From Candidatus Taylorbacteria bacterium RIFCSPLOWO2_01_FULL_45_15b (lineage in GTDB: Bacteria > Patescibacteriota > Minisyncoccia > Phycocordibacterales > 01-FULL-45-15b): a DNA stretch of 14,211 bases. The DNA lies in contig MHRX01000040.1 of assembly GCA_001822655.1 (NCBI GenBank), forward strand, positions 2,468-16,678. Reading direction: 5' to 3'. How positions within the stretch are numbered: position 1 is the first letter of the stretch; every line of letters begins with the position of its first letter. Position numbers and translations under genes: made by a program. A model generated the notes under the pieces. The model was given only the letters and a program-made list of their open reading frames with translations, was not told where the DNA came from and ran no database searches. Shown piece by piece: positions 5,641 through 14,211 of this stretch.

Positions 5641-5883
5641 TTAAAAAGTGCTTCCGTGCGCCTCTTGACGATCTTCTTCGTGGACACGATGCATCATGGG
5701 GCGCTTGGGTATAACCAGCACCGCGGCAAGGTACACCACAATCCCCGGAACAAAGGCGCTGAAGACAGTAACAAAAATCCACAACAGACGAAGCAATACT
5801 GGGTCGACATTGAAGTATTCCCCAATCCCTCCTATGACACCGGTGATTACGTTGTTTTCGCGTGAGCGATAAATTTTTTTCAT
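5641..5883 (-). CDS. PspC-domain membrane protein
   Basis: The 80-residue protein is almost entirely a PspC domain (PF04024). KKIYRSRENNVITGVIGGIGEYFNVDPVLLR covers residues 2-32, written here in two parts: KKIYRSRENNVITGV then IGGIGEYFNVDPVLLR. A hydrophobic stretch to about residue 58 and the usual VIPKRP end follow. The length is that of stand-alone PspC proteins. In proteobacteria PspC works with PspA/PspB in the phage-shock response to membrane damage; stand-alone PspC proteins in other phyla are mostly uncharacterised, and no PspA or PspB gene is visible here. A membrane-stress role is therefore inferred. The gene leads the group continuing through the CIWAG and Gmad2 genes, with a 59-base gap to the next. 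ATG 5883 gives the canonical N-terminus; no Shine-Dalgarno sequence is seen. Confidence 0.9.
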   Translation of the reverse strand: MKKIYRSRENNVITGVIGGIGEYFNVDPVLLRLLWIFVTVFSAFVPGIVVYLAAVLVIPKRPMMHRVHEEDRQEAHGSTF

Positions 5884-5932
5884 TTAGTATATTTGAAGTG
5901 TGTATTTCCGATATAAAACGTCCGACAATCCA

Positions 5933-5960
5933 ATACTACATAAGTCATGATTCTTTACAA
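5933..5960 (-). promoter_or_regulatory. Possible promoter for the PspC gene group
   Basis: On the minus strand TTGTAA (5960-5955) and TAGTAT (5938-5933) stand 16 bases apart, a plausible -35/-10 pair. Transcription would start near 5926, about 43 bases before ATG 5883. Further upstream, TTTATCGC occurs twice in tandem (about 5969-5985), a possible operator or chance repeat. Weak match, no support beyond position. Confidence 0.35.
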
Positions 5961-6011
5961 GGGAATTTGCGATAAAAGCGATAAACATTGACAAAAATGG
6001 TTTTCTCTAGA

Positions 6012-9000
6012 CTACTTCGAAAGAAACACTTCTATGGAATGCTGGCCGTTCGCATGAAGTCTGATAGGCCCTGAAACGAGCTCGCCGTCGCACAAGGTGT
6101 ATGGCTTCGCATTTCGGTCAGCACTCCGACGAATAGAGATCGTGTAGGTGGCGTTTTTATGCGGTATGGCAATAGAGCATTCGTCCCACGAATTTGGCAC
6201 GTTCGGCACTAGCTCAAGCGTATCTGCCGTTTTCTTTATTCCGAAAAGGGATTCAATAATAATTCGATACATGACGCCGGCGGAACCTGTATACCAAGTC
6301 CAACCACCACGGCCAGGATACGAGGGTGCCGCATATATATCCGAAGCCACGACATAAGGTTCGACACGATAGCGCTCTGCTTTATGAGACGTACCCGAGC
6401 GTAGAATGGGATTCACACTTTCAAGAATTTTCATTCCCTTCTGTGCGTCGCCGGTACTAAAAAAAGCTTCGGCAAGCCAAAGAGCGGCGTGGTTATACTG
6501 TGCGCCATTTTCACGCACGCCCGGCGGATAATCACGAAGATATCCCGGGTCGATCCCGCTTTCCGCAAGCGGTGGCGCAATAAGCCGGACTTCTCCATTT
6601 TCTTCTAATTTTTTCCACGCAAAACTAAGCGCTTTTTTAACCCGCACGGCGTCGCCGCCCGCAATTGCGGCCCATGACTGGGCCACCGAGTCAATTTTAT
6701 ACTCATCAAGCGCCCTTGACCCGATCGGGGTGCCGCTATCGAGATACGCCCGTCTATACCACTCGCCATCCCAACCATGTTTTTCTACGGCGATACGCAG
6801 ATTAGTCAGCGCATCAGCTAGCATTCTCGCACTTTCATAATTCTCCTTTTCTGCAACGGGAATAAAACGATCAAGAATGTATATCAAAAACCACGCGAGC
6901 CACACACTCTCGCCTTTGCCTTCAGCCCCAACACGAGATAATCCATCATTCCAATCTCCAAGACCTATAAGCGGCAAGCCATGCGAGCCAAAAACAAGAT
7001 TTTTCTGTATCGCGCGAAGCGCGTGCTCAAAAAGCGTATACGATGCATCAGTACTAGTCCCCACACCGGTCCAATGTTCTTTTGTCCCAAAATCAACCTG
7101 CTCCCCAACCAAAAATGGCAGAGTATGTTTCCACAGCGCATCATCGCCGGTAATCCCGACATATTTCAAGATGGTGTACGGAAGCCAAAGCTGTTGGTCG
7201 GTAAGAGCGCTCCGATGGCCAAAATTATTATGATCATGCCACCACGTCATTACGTCGCCCTCCTCAAACTGATGCACGGCGGCTCGCAAGATCATTGCTC
7301 GTGTTTTCTCCGGGTTAGTATAGATAAATGCCAGTGAATCTTGGAGTTGGTCGCGGAAACCATACGCACCGGACGGCTGGTAGAAGCCTGTCTTGCCAAG
7401 AAACCGTGCGCTGTCCACCTGATAAAGAAGCCACTTGTTAAAAAGGATATCGAGCGCGCGATCGGGCGTTTTTATGAAAACGCTTAAAGGTTGATCATCG
7501 AGTAAACGTTGATAGTCCGACTCGATTTTTTCAGGCACTGCCGATTCATTAAGGTAACTCGCCCCATCATGAACCGAAGTAGCGTCGCCAAAAAAAAGAT
7601 AGACTATTTTCTCCTCTTTCGGACCGAGCGCAAATTCCTGTTCAAGTGCAAAAATATTATCACTCGTCCTGCCAAAATCATTTGATAATTTCCTTTGGTT
7701 TAACCCCGCCGACTCCGCTAGAGAAGCGTGTCTTCCAAGGAATTCCAACTTGCTTCCTGTATATGAAATATCTGATTCGCTTGACCAAAGAAATGCCCTC
7801 CGCGATGAAAAATTATTCCTGAAATAATTACTAAAGAAAAACGCGCGAATCGAATTATCATATTCAATATTTAGTTTTCCATGAGACCCAAACCGATCAG
7901 TAGCAAGCTCAAGCTCGAAATAAGCAATGAGCGAAAATGTGCGTTTTGTCTGTGATTCATTATTTATTTTCACTCGCAGTATCTTGGACGCCGCCGCGGC
8001 GCTTGAAGGCGCCAGAAACTGAGAAAACTCCGTATTCACAAGCGCGCGACGATGTTGGAAAGAACTATAACCACGGCCATGGGTCGTTATGTATGGAGCC
8101 CTATCTGTATTTGGTTCTGGAGCGAGACTCCAATAATCAAGTGTCTGATTATCCCGTAAGAATAAAGCCTCGCTGGTTTCAAACCGTACGGGATCTGAAA
8201 TTCGCGAAGTCAGCCTATTGTCGTAACTGTCTTTTGCCCATGTATACGCCCCGCCAGATTCAGTAACTATCGTACCGAAATGTTCATTTGCGATTATGTT
8301 CACCCATGGTTGCGGAGTCTTTATGTTCTCGTCTGTATAAATCGTGTATACACTGCCGTCACCGGAGAATCCGCCATAACCGTTATCAAACATAAGACCA
8401 CGTGGCCGCTTGAGGTAGCCACGGCGCGCGTAGGGCTTTTTGCTTGGATTTATTTTTTCTGATAGCTCGCGAGCCACGCGAAACGCTTCTGGTCGGGCGA
8501 CAAAACTGCCCCCTGCGGCGTCAAATGCTATTGCGGCGAGTTGCACTATCATATCTCTGTCTCCTTCAATCATGACGTGAGACTTCACATGATAGACTCC
8601 AGTCGCGGACGCATACACATCCTGTGACCGTACGCTTCGAATCAAAAAATCAACCTCATCGTCAAGTGTCCGAATGTAACTGGCCGGATGATCGTTAATG
8701 ACAACAACATCGAAAAAAACTCCCTTTGCCGCTAGATATGACTGTGCGGCTAATGCCTGCTTTAACATCTGCAGACGCTCCATATCAGCGATTGCAAGCA
8801 CAAGCAGTGGTCTGTCGCCAGAAATTCCATTTCTCCATAACGAATGTATGCCGCCACCCCGCACCACGCTCTTTCGAAAATCTTTTCCGCCTTCAAAAAG
8901 CCGCGAAGCGATATCTTGATAGTGCTTCCCCTGATCAGGTGTCAACGCATACGATTGAATATGCCGACCGTGAGTCGCCTGCTCCATAAATACATGATCA

Positions 9001-12000
9001 ATGGCTTTTAGCGTGCGATACTTCCGAACAAGCCGTACGACTTCCTCACGGCTTCCTCCTGCAAAAAAAGCCGCGACCACTTCTTCGGATTCGCCCGCGT
9101 CGAGACGAATACTGCACGAAAGTGAGAACGCTGAATCAAGATTGTATAGCGGCCTTGCTTCAGGCATGGCAGAATTTATTCCATAGCGCTGTTCACGAAC
9201 AATGTCCTCTCTGTGCGACAGAGCGCGAAGAAATTGAGAATTCTTTCCGGCAACCAACGCATGAGCGAAGAATATTTTTTTTGATCGATCTTTTCCACTA
9301 CGCCGAGAAAAAAGAAGGAATGATTCTTCACTGATAAACTCGGATGATACAAAAAGCATCTCGTAATTCGGGTGTTGCGCCCACTCTCTCTCGCCTGAAA
9401 GTGCGACCTCGCCGCGTGTCTCTATAATTATTTCTTTCGAATCTTTTGAGTTATTGAAGAGGGTCAAGCGGCGAAATTCAACAGCATCGCCGTCATGAAC
9501 CATTATTTCAAGTATCGAATCTATATCCTGGTTTGACTTATAAAATTCCGCCCTGTTTTCCTGAAAAATTACTTTACTCTTTTTTCCAAAAGTCTTCTGT
9601 GGCAACAACGTAGGCGACCAAGACGCACTCGTCTTCTTATCGGTAATTTTTATATATGTACCGTAATCCTCTCTTGTTGAATCATAACGATATCGCGTAA
9701 GAAAAACTCCGTTCCAACGACTCCACCCGCCGCCGGCATTACTAATTCCAACACCGTAGGTACCGTTTGAGATCAAGGCATACCGAGGTATATCTGTCTT
9801 TACAGGAATGTATCGCTTTGTATCAAGTCCGATATCAACCGTCTTCTTCACCGCAGTAAATCGCTGTAGGACGCCTTTTGGAATCTTTGTGGCAAACATA
9901 TTAGGCATTTTTTCCTCGAGAAGAATATCCGCCGACTCTGCCCTCGGATCATTCTTAAAAAGATTCTGCAATTCACCGGCGAAAACTAAATTCGCAATAC
10001 CTGCCAAAATAAAACCTTGGTGGTGCGCGTAATAAATCTTCGCGAAATCCCTCTTTCTGCCCCGCGATAATTTCGTGTATTCTACCGCGTCATAAAAACC
10101 GTATTTTCCAACCGCTCCTTCATCTACAAGCCTCCGAAGATTACGCACAGCATGAAGTGGTGCGAAAGGAAGCGCCAGCGCGCTCGTATAGGGCGAGACT
10201 ACCAACCTTTCCTCGAGACCGCGTTTTAGACCGAGAGACGGGACACCGTGTATCTGATACTGATAATTACCGGCGACATCAAATTCATACTGGGCAGACT
10301 CGCCCATACCCCATGGGATACCATTCTTTTTTGCATATCTCATATGCTCACGTATTGATCGGGATGCCGTTTTGCCAAGGAGACTTTCCGGGTGAACGTC
10401 AAAAAAAATAAGTGAAGTGAGATACTCAAATAACGATCCTCCCCAAGAAGCGAGTGCCGCCACGCCGCCAGTTCGGACAAGCTTTCGAGAAAGAAAGAAC
10501 CAATGTTTTTTTTCAACGTGGCCCTTCATTATGGCAAGGTAACTAGCCGCGTTCGCCTCGGACGCAAGAAAATCATAGTATGAGCCGTCAATAACACCCT
10601 GCGTCTCGTTGTACCCAATATGGAGGAGGCCGCGTTCCTTGTTATACAAAAAATCAAACCTCGAAGAATCAATGTACTTCTCCGCAATGCTCAAAACTTG
10701 TTCGATTTTTTTTCTAACCTCTCGTGCCTCGTTTTGACTTTCCACTAATGAACGTTCAAAAATCAGAAGCCACCGGCGCAGGTCCTCTTTCTCCTCGCCA
10801 GCCGCATCAGCAAGTCGAAGTAGCTCCCCGAACCGCGCCTCGTTAAATTTCTTTAGAAGTTCGCCGTCAGCCAGAGAGCAAATTGACGGTATGGGTGAAA
10901 TGAGATCATTAAGTATCTGCTTGACCGAAGAGAGACTGGCTTGCCGCTCGCACGAAAGCGGTAAGGACTCCAAAGTTGCGGCATATCCAGTAAGACCCTT
11001 CAAAAAAAGCGCACTTTCCTCAAACAACAGAGTGCAGAGGTTTACGAGAGAGATAACATGGTTCATATGCACCGCAACTCTTCTCTCATCCGCAGTGTCG
11101 CCACGAGAACTTCTCGCAATCTCGAGCCTCTCACGCAAAACCTGAAGTGTTGCCATGTCTTCGCCAGTCTTTTTTATCGAACGGCTAAGACAAAATACGT
11201 CGTTGGACAAAACTATATCGTTAATACTTTTTGATATTAATTTAAGAAACGATGCGATATTCTTTAAAGCGTATTTTTCTTTTTTTGTAAGCAGATGACG
11301 ACGAGTAATATTTTTTATTTCATCAAGTATCACCGAAAAAAGGTCACGGAATCCGCGCCCCACGTCCGAAGAAACGATAGGTTCACTCAAAGATTTCTGT
11401 AACCCCGAACGAAACATGATAAGTGCCGCTATCAGATTCGCGCTATCAACAGTAGAAATGTACTTCGGCGGCAAAACAGTGAGAGAGCGTATGTCGTACC
11501 AATTATAAAAATGTCCGCGGAAGCGAGGTAATTTTTCCATCGACTCCAAGGCCATTTCCGTTCGCCTTAAAAGTCCGCTGAGAGAGAGAATCCCGAATCG
11601 AAAGGATGCATACCAAGCGGTGAACATCATGCCGATATTTGTTGGGGAAGTGGCAATGCGCTCCTCTCGCACCCTCTCACGCTCATCAACGTGATCGGGT
11701 ATCAAAAAATGAAAATCCTTTCCTGCGTTCTCCAGAAAAAAAGTGGCGGTCCGTACAGCCAGCTTTCTAAGAAAATTTTCCGACCGTCGAGAAAGCCGAC
11801 TGCGTGATTTCTGCGGAATGCTTACGATGTAGGCCACTAGCGGCGCAAAAAACCATGCGCTTAGCCAAAAGAAAAGCGCCCAATGTATGGGGGTACCTAA
11901 AAGAAACAGAGTGGAGGCGAGAGACATTCCGACTAGCGGCGAGAGCCACATGATCGAAGTCATCTCAATGAAAGTCCCCCGAGAACTAGCCGAGACTTCG

Positions 12001-14210
12001 TGCGCGCTCTTCCACTCCAAAAGATTCTGTTTTGAGACTATCATCCGATACAGCGAAAGGATGATAGCATCCGCCGCAATAGCCGAAAGGTGCAGAGAAA
12101 AACAAATCCTCAAGATAATCTGTAATAGAACATTCCTGCTGTGCCGAATGCTATTTCGCAACTTATCATAAAGACTTTCCCGTTCATTCAACCGAAGGAG
12201 GTCGAAAAAAAATCCCGGCGCAAAAGGCGCCGCAAGGGTGGCGATTGGAAGCAGATACCACGCAAATGAATTAATCTGGGCTAAGGCGCCGACGATCACC
12301 GTTCCCACCACGGCGATTGGAGTGAGACTTCTGCGAAGATTATCGCAGATTTTCCAACGGTCGACGAAGTTTGCCCGGGGAATAATCTTTCCGTTCATCA
12401 CGGCTCGTCTCCACAGCCACGAAATGATCTGCCAATCACCTCGAATCCAGCGCGCTCCGCGAATAGCGTACTCATGATACCGCGAAGGAAATCCGTCAAA
12501 AACCTGTACATCGCTTGCAAGAGCGACGCGCGCATAAATTCCTTCTAACAGATCATGGCTCAATATCTTATTTTCTGGAATTGAATCGCCCATCGTCTGC
12601 TCAATAACGTCAATGTCGTAAATCCCTTTGCCATAAAATATTCCGTTCCCAAAGAGGTCTTGGTACACGTCTGCAATCGGCGCAGAATATGAATCAATGC
12701 CCACCGCGTGAGAGAGAAGTGATGAAAAAAGCGACTTATAGGCCACGCTCAAGCGATACGTGATTTGGGGTTCAATGATTCCCCATCCGTGAATTACACT
12801 ACCGCCCCATAGAATTGGAGTATTTAACGGATGACTGATGCAACCGACCAAGGCCGACGCTGATTCAATCGGTAATTCAGAATCTTCATCAATAGTTATT
12901 ACATAACGGACGTAACCGACTGTTCTGATATCGTCGGCATTTCCATACGACGTATCGACGGCGCCCCTAAGCAGACGATTGAATTCTCGAAGCTTGCCGC
13001 GCTTCCGCTCCCAACCCATGAAAACTCGCTCCGACGAATTCCACAGCCTCTTTCTATAAAGACCGTAAAATCGCGCCGTCTTGGAAGGATATTTTTCATT
13101 CAGCCGTTGTATTCCGCCAGCCAGGTATCCAGTGATACGCTGATCGCTAGCCAATTCTGCGGCATCCGCATCCTTAAAATCGAGGAGTAATGCATAGTAA
13201 ATGTTGTCGTCATTATTGCCGAGAAAATATGTCTCAATTTTTCGTAACAGTACTTCGACGCTTTTTTCATCGCGAAACATTGAAGGTACTACCACGAACG
13301 TGCGGCGCGCGTTCCCGACACCCCGGTGAAGGTCAAGGCGAGGTAATCGCTCGGCCTTAACAATTTTCATGAACACAAAATTACCGATAGATAGCGCCCA
13401 CTCGCTCCCAAAGAAAAATGAGATAGCCATGACAATGAGGATCCAGAACATCATTGGGCTACCGGAGACGCTGGCGACAAGAAGTGGAATAATAAAAAAT
13501 ATTGAACCGATCAGAATAATTCCAATAAGTCCGAAATATATTAATCCCGGGTACCGTTTCATAAATAGAGAAATCTTTTCCCGATACGGCGAACGGTAAG
13601 AAATCTTCTCTTCCAGTATTTTCCTGCCTTTTCCTAGCAGGTAATACCCTACATGAGTGCGTAGCGCGGCAAGTGCGTCAGTACTTTTTTTCTGCTGGCT
13701 TTCGTCGGTGAGCTTAACGGCCGTTCGCGCTATTTCTGCCTCAAGAATACCGGACGCATCAGCGAGCTCGACGATTCTCGCTCGATAAAGCCCGCGCGAA
13801 CGCGAATCCATCAAAATATAGGATGCGTGCGCCTCTCGGGCCAAAATTCTGTCGATCGTGTCAATTTCTTCTACAAACAAATCCCAACGTATTTGATTTA
13901 ACCAGCGAAGACTGTCAATAATATTGCCGACATTTTTTGCACCCGCCGCCCTAATACCGCTCTCCCGGTGAACAAGCGCCTCTGCGCCGAGTCCTTGTTT
14001 TTCAAGATTGAGCCGCAACCATTTTAAAAGCGGCCTCGTACCCGCACCGGAATCCGAAAGTCGATCCACGAGATACAGTCCAAAATGCGTCGGGATTATT
14101 CCATACTCCTTAGCAAGCCTTGAAGTAATTTTTCCCACATCGGTCTTTCTCTCAAGCTCACCCTCAATCTCTTTATAACATTCTTCCGCTTGGCGAAATT
14201 GAGATAGCGT
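6012..14210 (-). CDS. ndvB: Cyclic beta-1,2-glucan synthase (NdvB/ChvB/Cgs type), N-terminus outside the window
   Basis: This inner-membrane enzyme polymerises UDP-glucose into beta-1,2-glucan and cyclises it. The frame runs off the window (2732 residues visible); GTG 14138 is merely an internal candidate start. Numbering here counts that GTG as 1. Membrane segments lie at about 198-223, 229-256, 604-646, 670-700 and 731-773. The GT84 domain (about 279-590) has the acidic motif TIDEDSE (Asp417, Asp419) and RWIRGDWQ (563-570). LLEWKSA is at 706-712. The glycoamylase-like domain (about 1150-1400) opens with FDFLYNKERG at 1161 and includes YYAHHQGF. Two beta-sandwich modules start near 1456 and 1916. 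The GH94 phosphorylase part (about 2200-2640) has its catalytic Asp2398 in GDWNDG and ends with GWTWYTGSAG. Rhizobial Cgs proteins are about 2800-2900 residues, so roughly 100-150 are missing beyond the edge. No frameshift or internal stop is seen. Product identity is very likely; activity in this host is inferred. Confidence 0.93.
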   Translation of the reverse strand, partial: TLSQFRQAEECYKEIEGELERKTDVGKITSRLAKEYGIIPTHFGLYLVDRLSDSGAGTRPLLKWLRLNLEKQGLGAEALVHRESGIRAAGAKNVGNIIDSLRWLNQIRWDLFVEEIDTIDRILAREAHASYILMDSRSRGLYRARIVELADASGILEAEIARTAVKLTDESQQKKSTDALAALRTHVGYYLLGKGRKILEEKISYRSPYREKISLFMKRYPGLIYFGLIGIILIGSIFFIIPLLVASVSGSPMMFWILIVMAISFFFGSEWALSIGNFVFMKIVKAERLPRLDLHRGVGNARRTFVVVPSMFRDEKSVEVLLRKIETYFLGNNDDNIYYALLLDFKDADAAELASDQRITGYLAGGIQRLNEKYPSKTARFYGLYRKRLWNSSERVFMGWERKRGKLREFNRLLRGAVDTSYGNADDIRTVGYVRYVITIDEDSELPIESASALVGCISHPLNTPILWGGSVIHGWGIIEPQITYRLSVAYKSLFSSLLSHAVGIDSYSAPIADVYQDLFGNGIFYGKGIYDIDVIEQTMGDSIPENKILSHDLLEGIYARVALASDVQVFDGFPSRYHEYAIRGARWIRGDWQIISWLWRRAVMNGKIIPRANFVDRWKICDNLRRSLTPIAVVGTVIVGALAQINSFAWYLLPIATLAAPFAPGFFFDLLRLNERESLYDKLRNSIRHSRNVLLQIILRICFSLHLSAIAADAIILSLYRMIVSKQNLLEWKSAHEVSASSRGTFIEMTSIMWLSPLVGMSLASTLFLLGTPIHWALFFWLSAWFFAPLVAYIVSIPQKSRSRLSRRSENFLRKLAVRTATFFLENAGKDFHFLIPDHVDERERVREERIATSPTNIGMMFTAWYASFRFGILSLSGLLRRTEMALESMEKLPRFRGHFYNWYDIRSLTVLPPKYISTVDSANLIAALIMFRSGLQKSLSEPIVSSDVGRGFRDLFSVILDEIKNITRRHLLTKKEKYALKNIASFLKLISKSINDIVLSNDVFCLSRSIKKTGEDMATLQVLRERLEIARSSRGDTADERRVAVHMNHVISLVNLCTLLFEESALFLKGLTGYAATLESLPLSCERQASLSSVKQILNDLISPIPSICSLADGELLKKFNEARFGELLRLADAAGEEKEDLRRWLLIFERSLVESQNEAREVRKKIEQVLSIAEKYIDSSRFDFLYNKERGLLHIGYNETQGVIDGSYYDFLASEANAASYLAIMKGHVEKKHWFFLSRKLVRTGGVAALASWGGSLFEYLTSLIFFDVHPESLLGKTASRSIREHMRYAKKNGIPWGMGESAQYEFDVAGNYQYQIHGVPSLGLKRGLEERLVVSPYTSALALPFAPLHAVRNLRRLVDEGAVGKYGFYDAVEYTKLSRGRKRDFAKIYYAHHQGFILAGIANLVFAGELQNLFKNDPRAESADILLEEKMPNMFATKIPKGVLQRFTAVKKTVDIGLDTKRYIPVKTDIPRYALISNGTYGVGISNAGGGWSRWNGVFLTRYRYDSTREDYGTYIKITDKKTSASWSPTLLPQKTFGKKSKVIFQENRAEFYKSNQDIDSILEIMVHDGDAVEFRRLTLFNNSKDSKEIIIETRGEVALSGEREWAQHPNYEMLFVSSEFISEESFLLFSRRSGKDRSKKIFFAHALVAGKNSQFLRALSHREDIVREQRYGINSAMPEARPLYNLDSAFSLSCSIRLDAGESEEVVAAFFAGGSREEVVRLVRKYRTLKAIDHVFMEQATHGRHIQSYALTPDQGKHYQDIASRLFEGGKDFRKSVVRGGGIHSLWRNGISGDRPLLVLAIADMERLQMLKQALAAQSYLAAKGVFFDVVVINDHPASYIRTLDDEVDFLIRSVRSQDVYASATGVYHVKSHVMIEGDRDMIVQLAAIAFDAAGGSFVARPEAFRVARELSEKINPSKKPYARRGYLKRPRGLMFDNGYGGFSGDGSVYTIYTDENIKTPQPWVNIIANEHFGTIVTESGGAYTWAKDSYDNRLTSRISDPVRFETSEALFLRDNQTLDYWSLAPEPNTDRAPYITTHGRGYSSFQHRRALVNTEFSQFLAPSSAAAASKILRVKINNESQTKRTFSLIAYFELELATDRFGSHGKLNIEYDNSIRAFFFSNYFRNNFSSRRAFLWSSESDISYTGSKLEFLGRHASLAESAGLNQRKLSNDFGRTSDNIFALEQEFALGPKEEKIVYLFFGDATSVHDGASYLNESAVPEKIESDYQRLLDDQPLSVFIKTPDRALDILFNKWLLYQVDSARFLGKTGFYQPSGAYGFRDQLQDSLAFIYTNPEKTRAMILRAAVHQFEEGDVMTWWHDHNNFGHRSALTDQQLWLPYTILKYVGITGDDALWKHTLPFLVGEQVDFGTKEHWTGVGTSTDASYTLFEHALRAIQKNLVFGSHGLPLIGLGDWNDGLSRVGAEGKGESVWLAWFLIYILDRFIPVAEKENYESARMLADALTNLRIAVEKHGWDGEWYRRAYLDSGTPIGSRALDEYKIDSVAQSWAAIAGGDAVRVKKALSFAWKKLEENGEVRLIAPPLAESGIDPGYLRDYPPGVRENGAQYNHAALWLAEAFFSTGDAQKGMKILESVNPILRSGTSHKAERYRVEPYVVASDIYAAPSYPGRGGWTWYTGSAGVMYRIIIESLFGIKKTADTLELVPNVPNSWDECSIAIPHKNATYTISIRRSADRNAKPYTLCDGELVSGPIRLHANGQHSIEVFLSK

Positions 14211-14211
14211 A

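Noticed and set aside
5582..5782. N-terminal extension of the CIWAG protein to an ATG at 5782
   Set aside because: The extra 67 residues overlap the PspC gene in another frame and are Cys/Arg-rich without domain; the membrane anchor begins right after ATG 5581.
5569..5865. 98-residue plus-strand ORF
   Set aside because: It is antisense to the PspC gene, which has a clear family match, and has no features of its own.
14136..14138. GTG 14138 as the true start of the glucan synthase
   Set aside because: The frame stays open to the window edge and known Cgs proteins are longer at the N-terminus, so the real start is most likely outside.

Overview
The window looks like a chromosomal segment of an uncultivated bacterium of the Candidate Phyla Radiation (Patescibacteria), most likely a Parcubacteria-type lineage. 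This is inferred from the style of the gene set: RNase J, a CAP/SCP secreted protein, small single-span membrane proteins, a Gmad2-domain protein, a PspC-domain protein, and tightly packed genes with almost no Shine-Dalgarno signals. There is no rRNA or other marker gene to settle the taxonomy. I see no tRNA, CRISPR array, phage gene or toxin-antitoxin module.

Layout. The left end holds the C-terminal part of RNase J (3-854, + strand). A 431-base gene-free stretch follows (855-1285). It holds a small 7-bp tandem repeat, a possible terminator, a 184-bp MITE-like element with perfect 19-bp terminal inverted repeats and a TAA target duplication, and a -10-like box just before an MFS transporter gene (1286-2461, +). 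That gene converges on a minus-strand cluster. In transcription order the cluster reads: 111-aa membrane protein (4215-3880), 110-aa YtxH-like protein (3874-3542), a 47-aa cysteine-rich microprotein (3476-3333), and a membrane-anchored CAP/SCP protein with a C-terminal coiled coil (3326-2469). A second 7-bp repeat array lies directly in front of the 111-aa gene.

A second minus-strand group reads PspC-domain protein (5883-5641), a membrane-anchored protein with a C-x5-CIWAG motif (5581-4874), and a Gmad2-domain protein (4881-4342), the last two overlapping by 8 bases. The right 58% of the window is one huge minus-strand gene (14210-6012, start beyond the window). It encodes a cyclic beta-1,2-glucan synthase of the NdvB/ChvB/Cgs type, with GT84, glycoamylase-like and GH94 parts all apparently intact.

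How it fits together. Apart from RNase J, essentially every gene is predicted to act at or outside the membrane: glucan synthesis, stress-type membrane protein, anchored extracellular domains, an exporter. I read this as an envelope gene neighbourhood. The observations most worth following are the MITE, the two matching 7-bp repeat arrays, the unlisted cysteine-rich microprotein with its hairpin leader, and the presence of a complete cyclic glucan synthase in what looks like a reduced genome.
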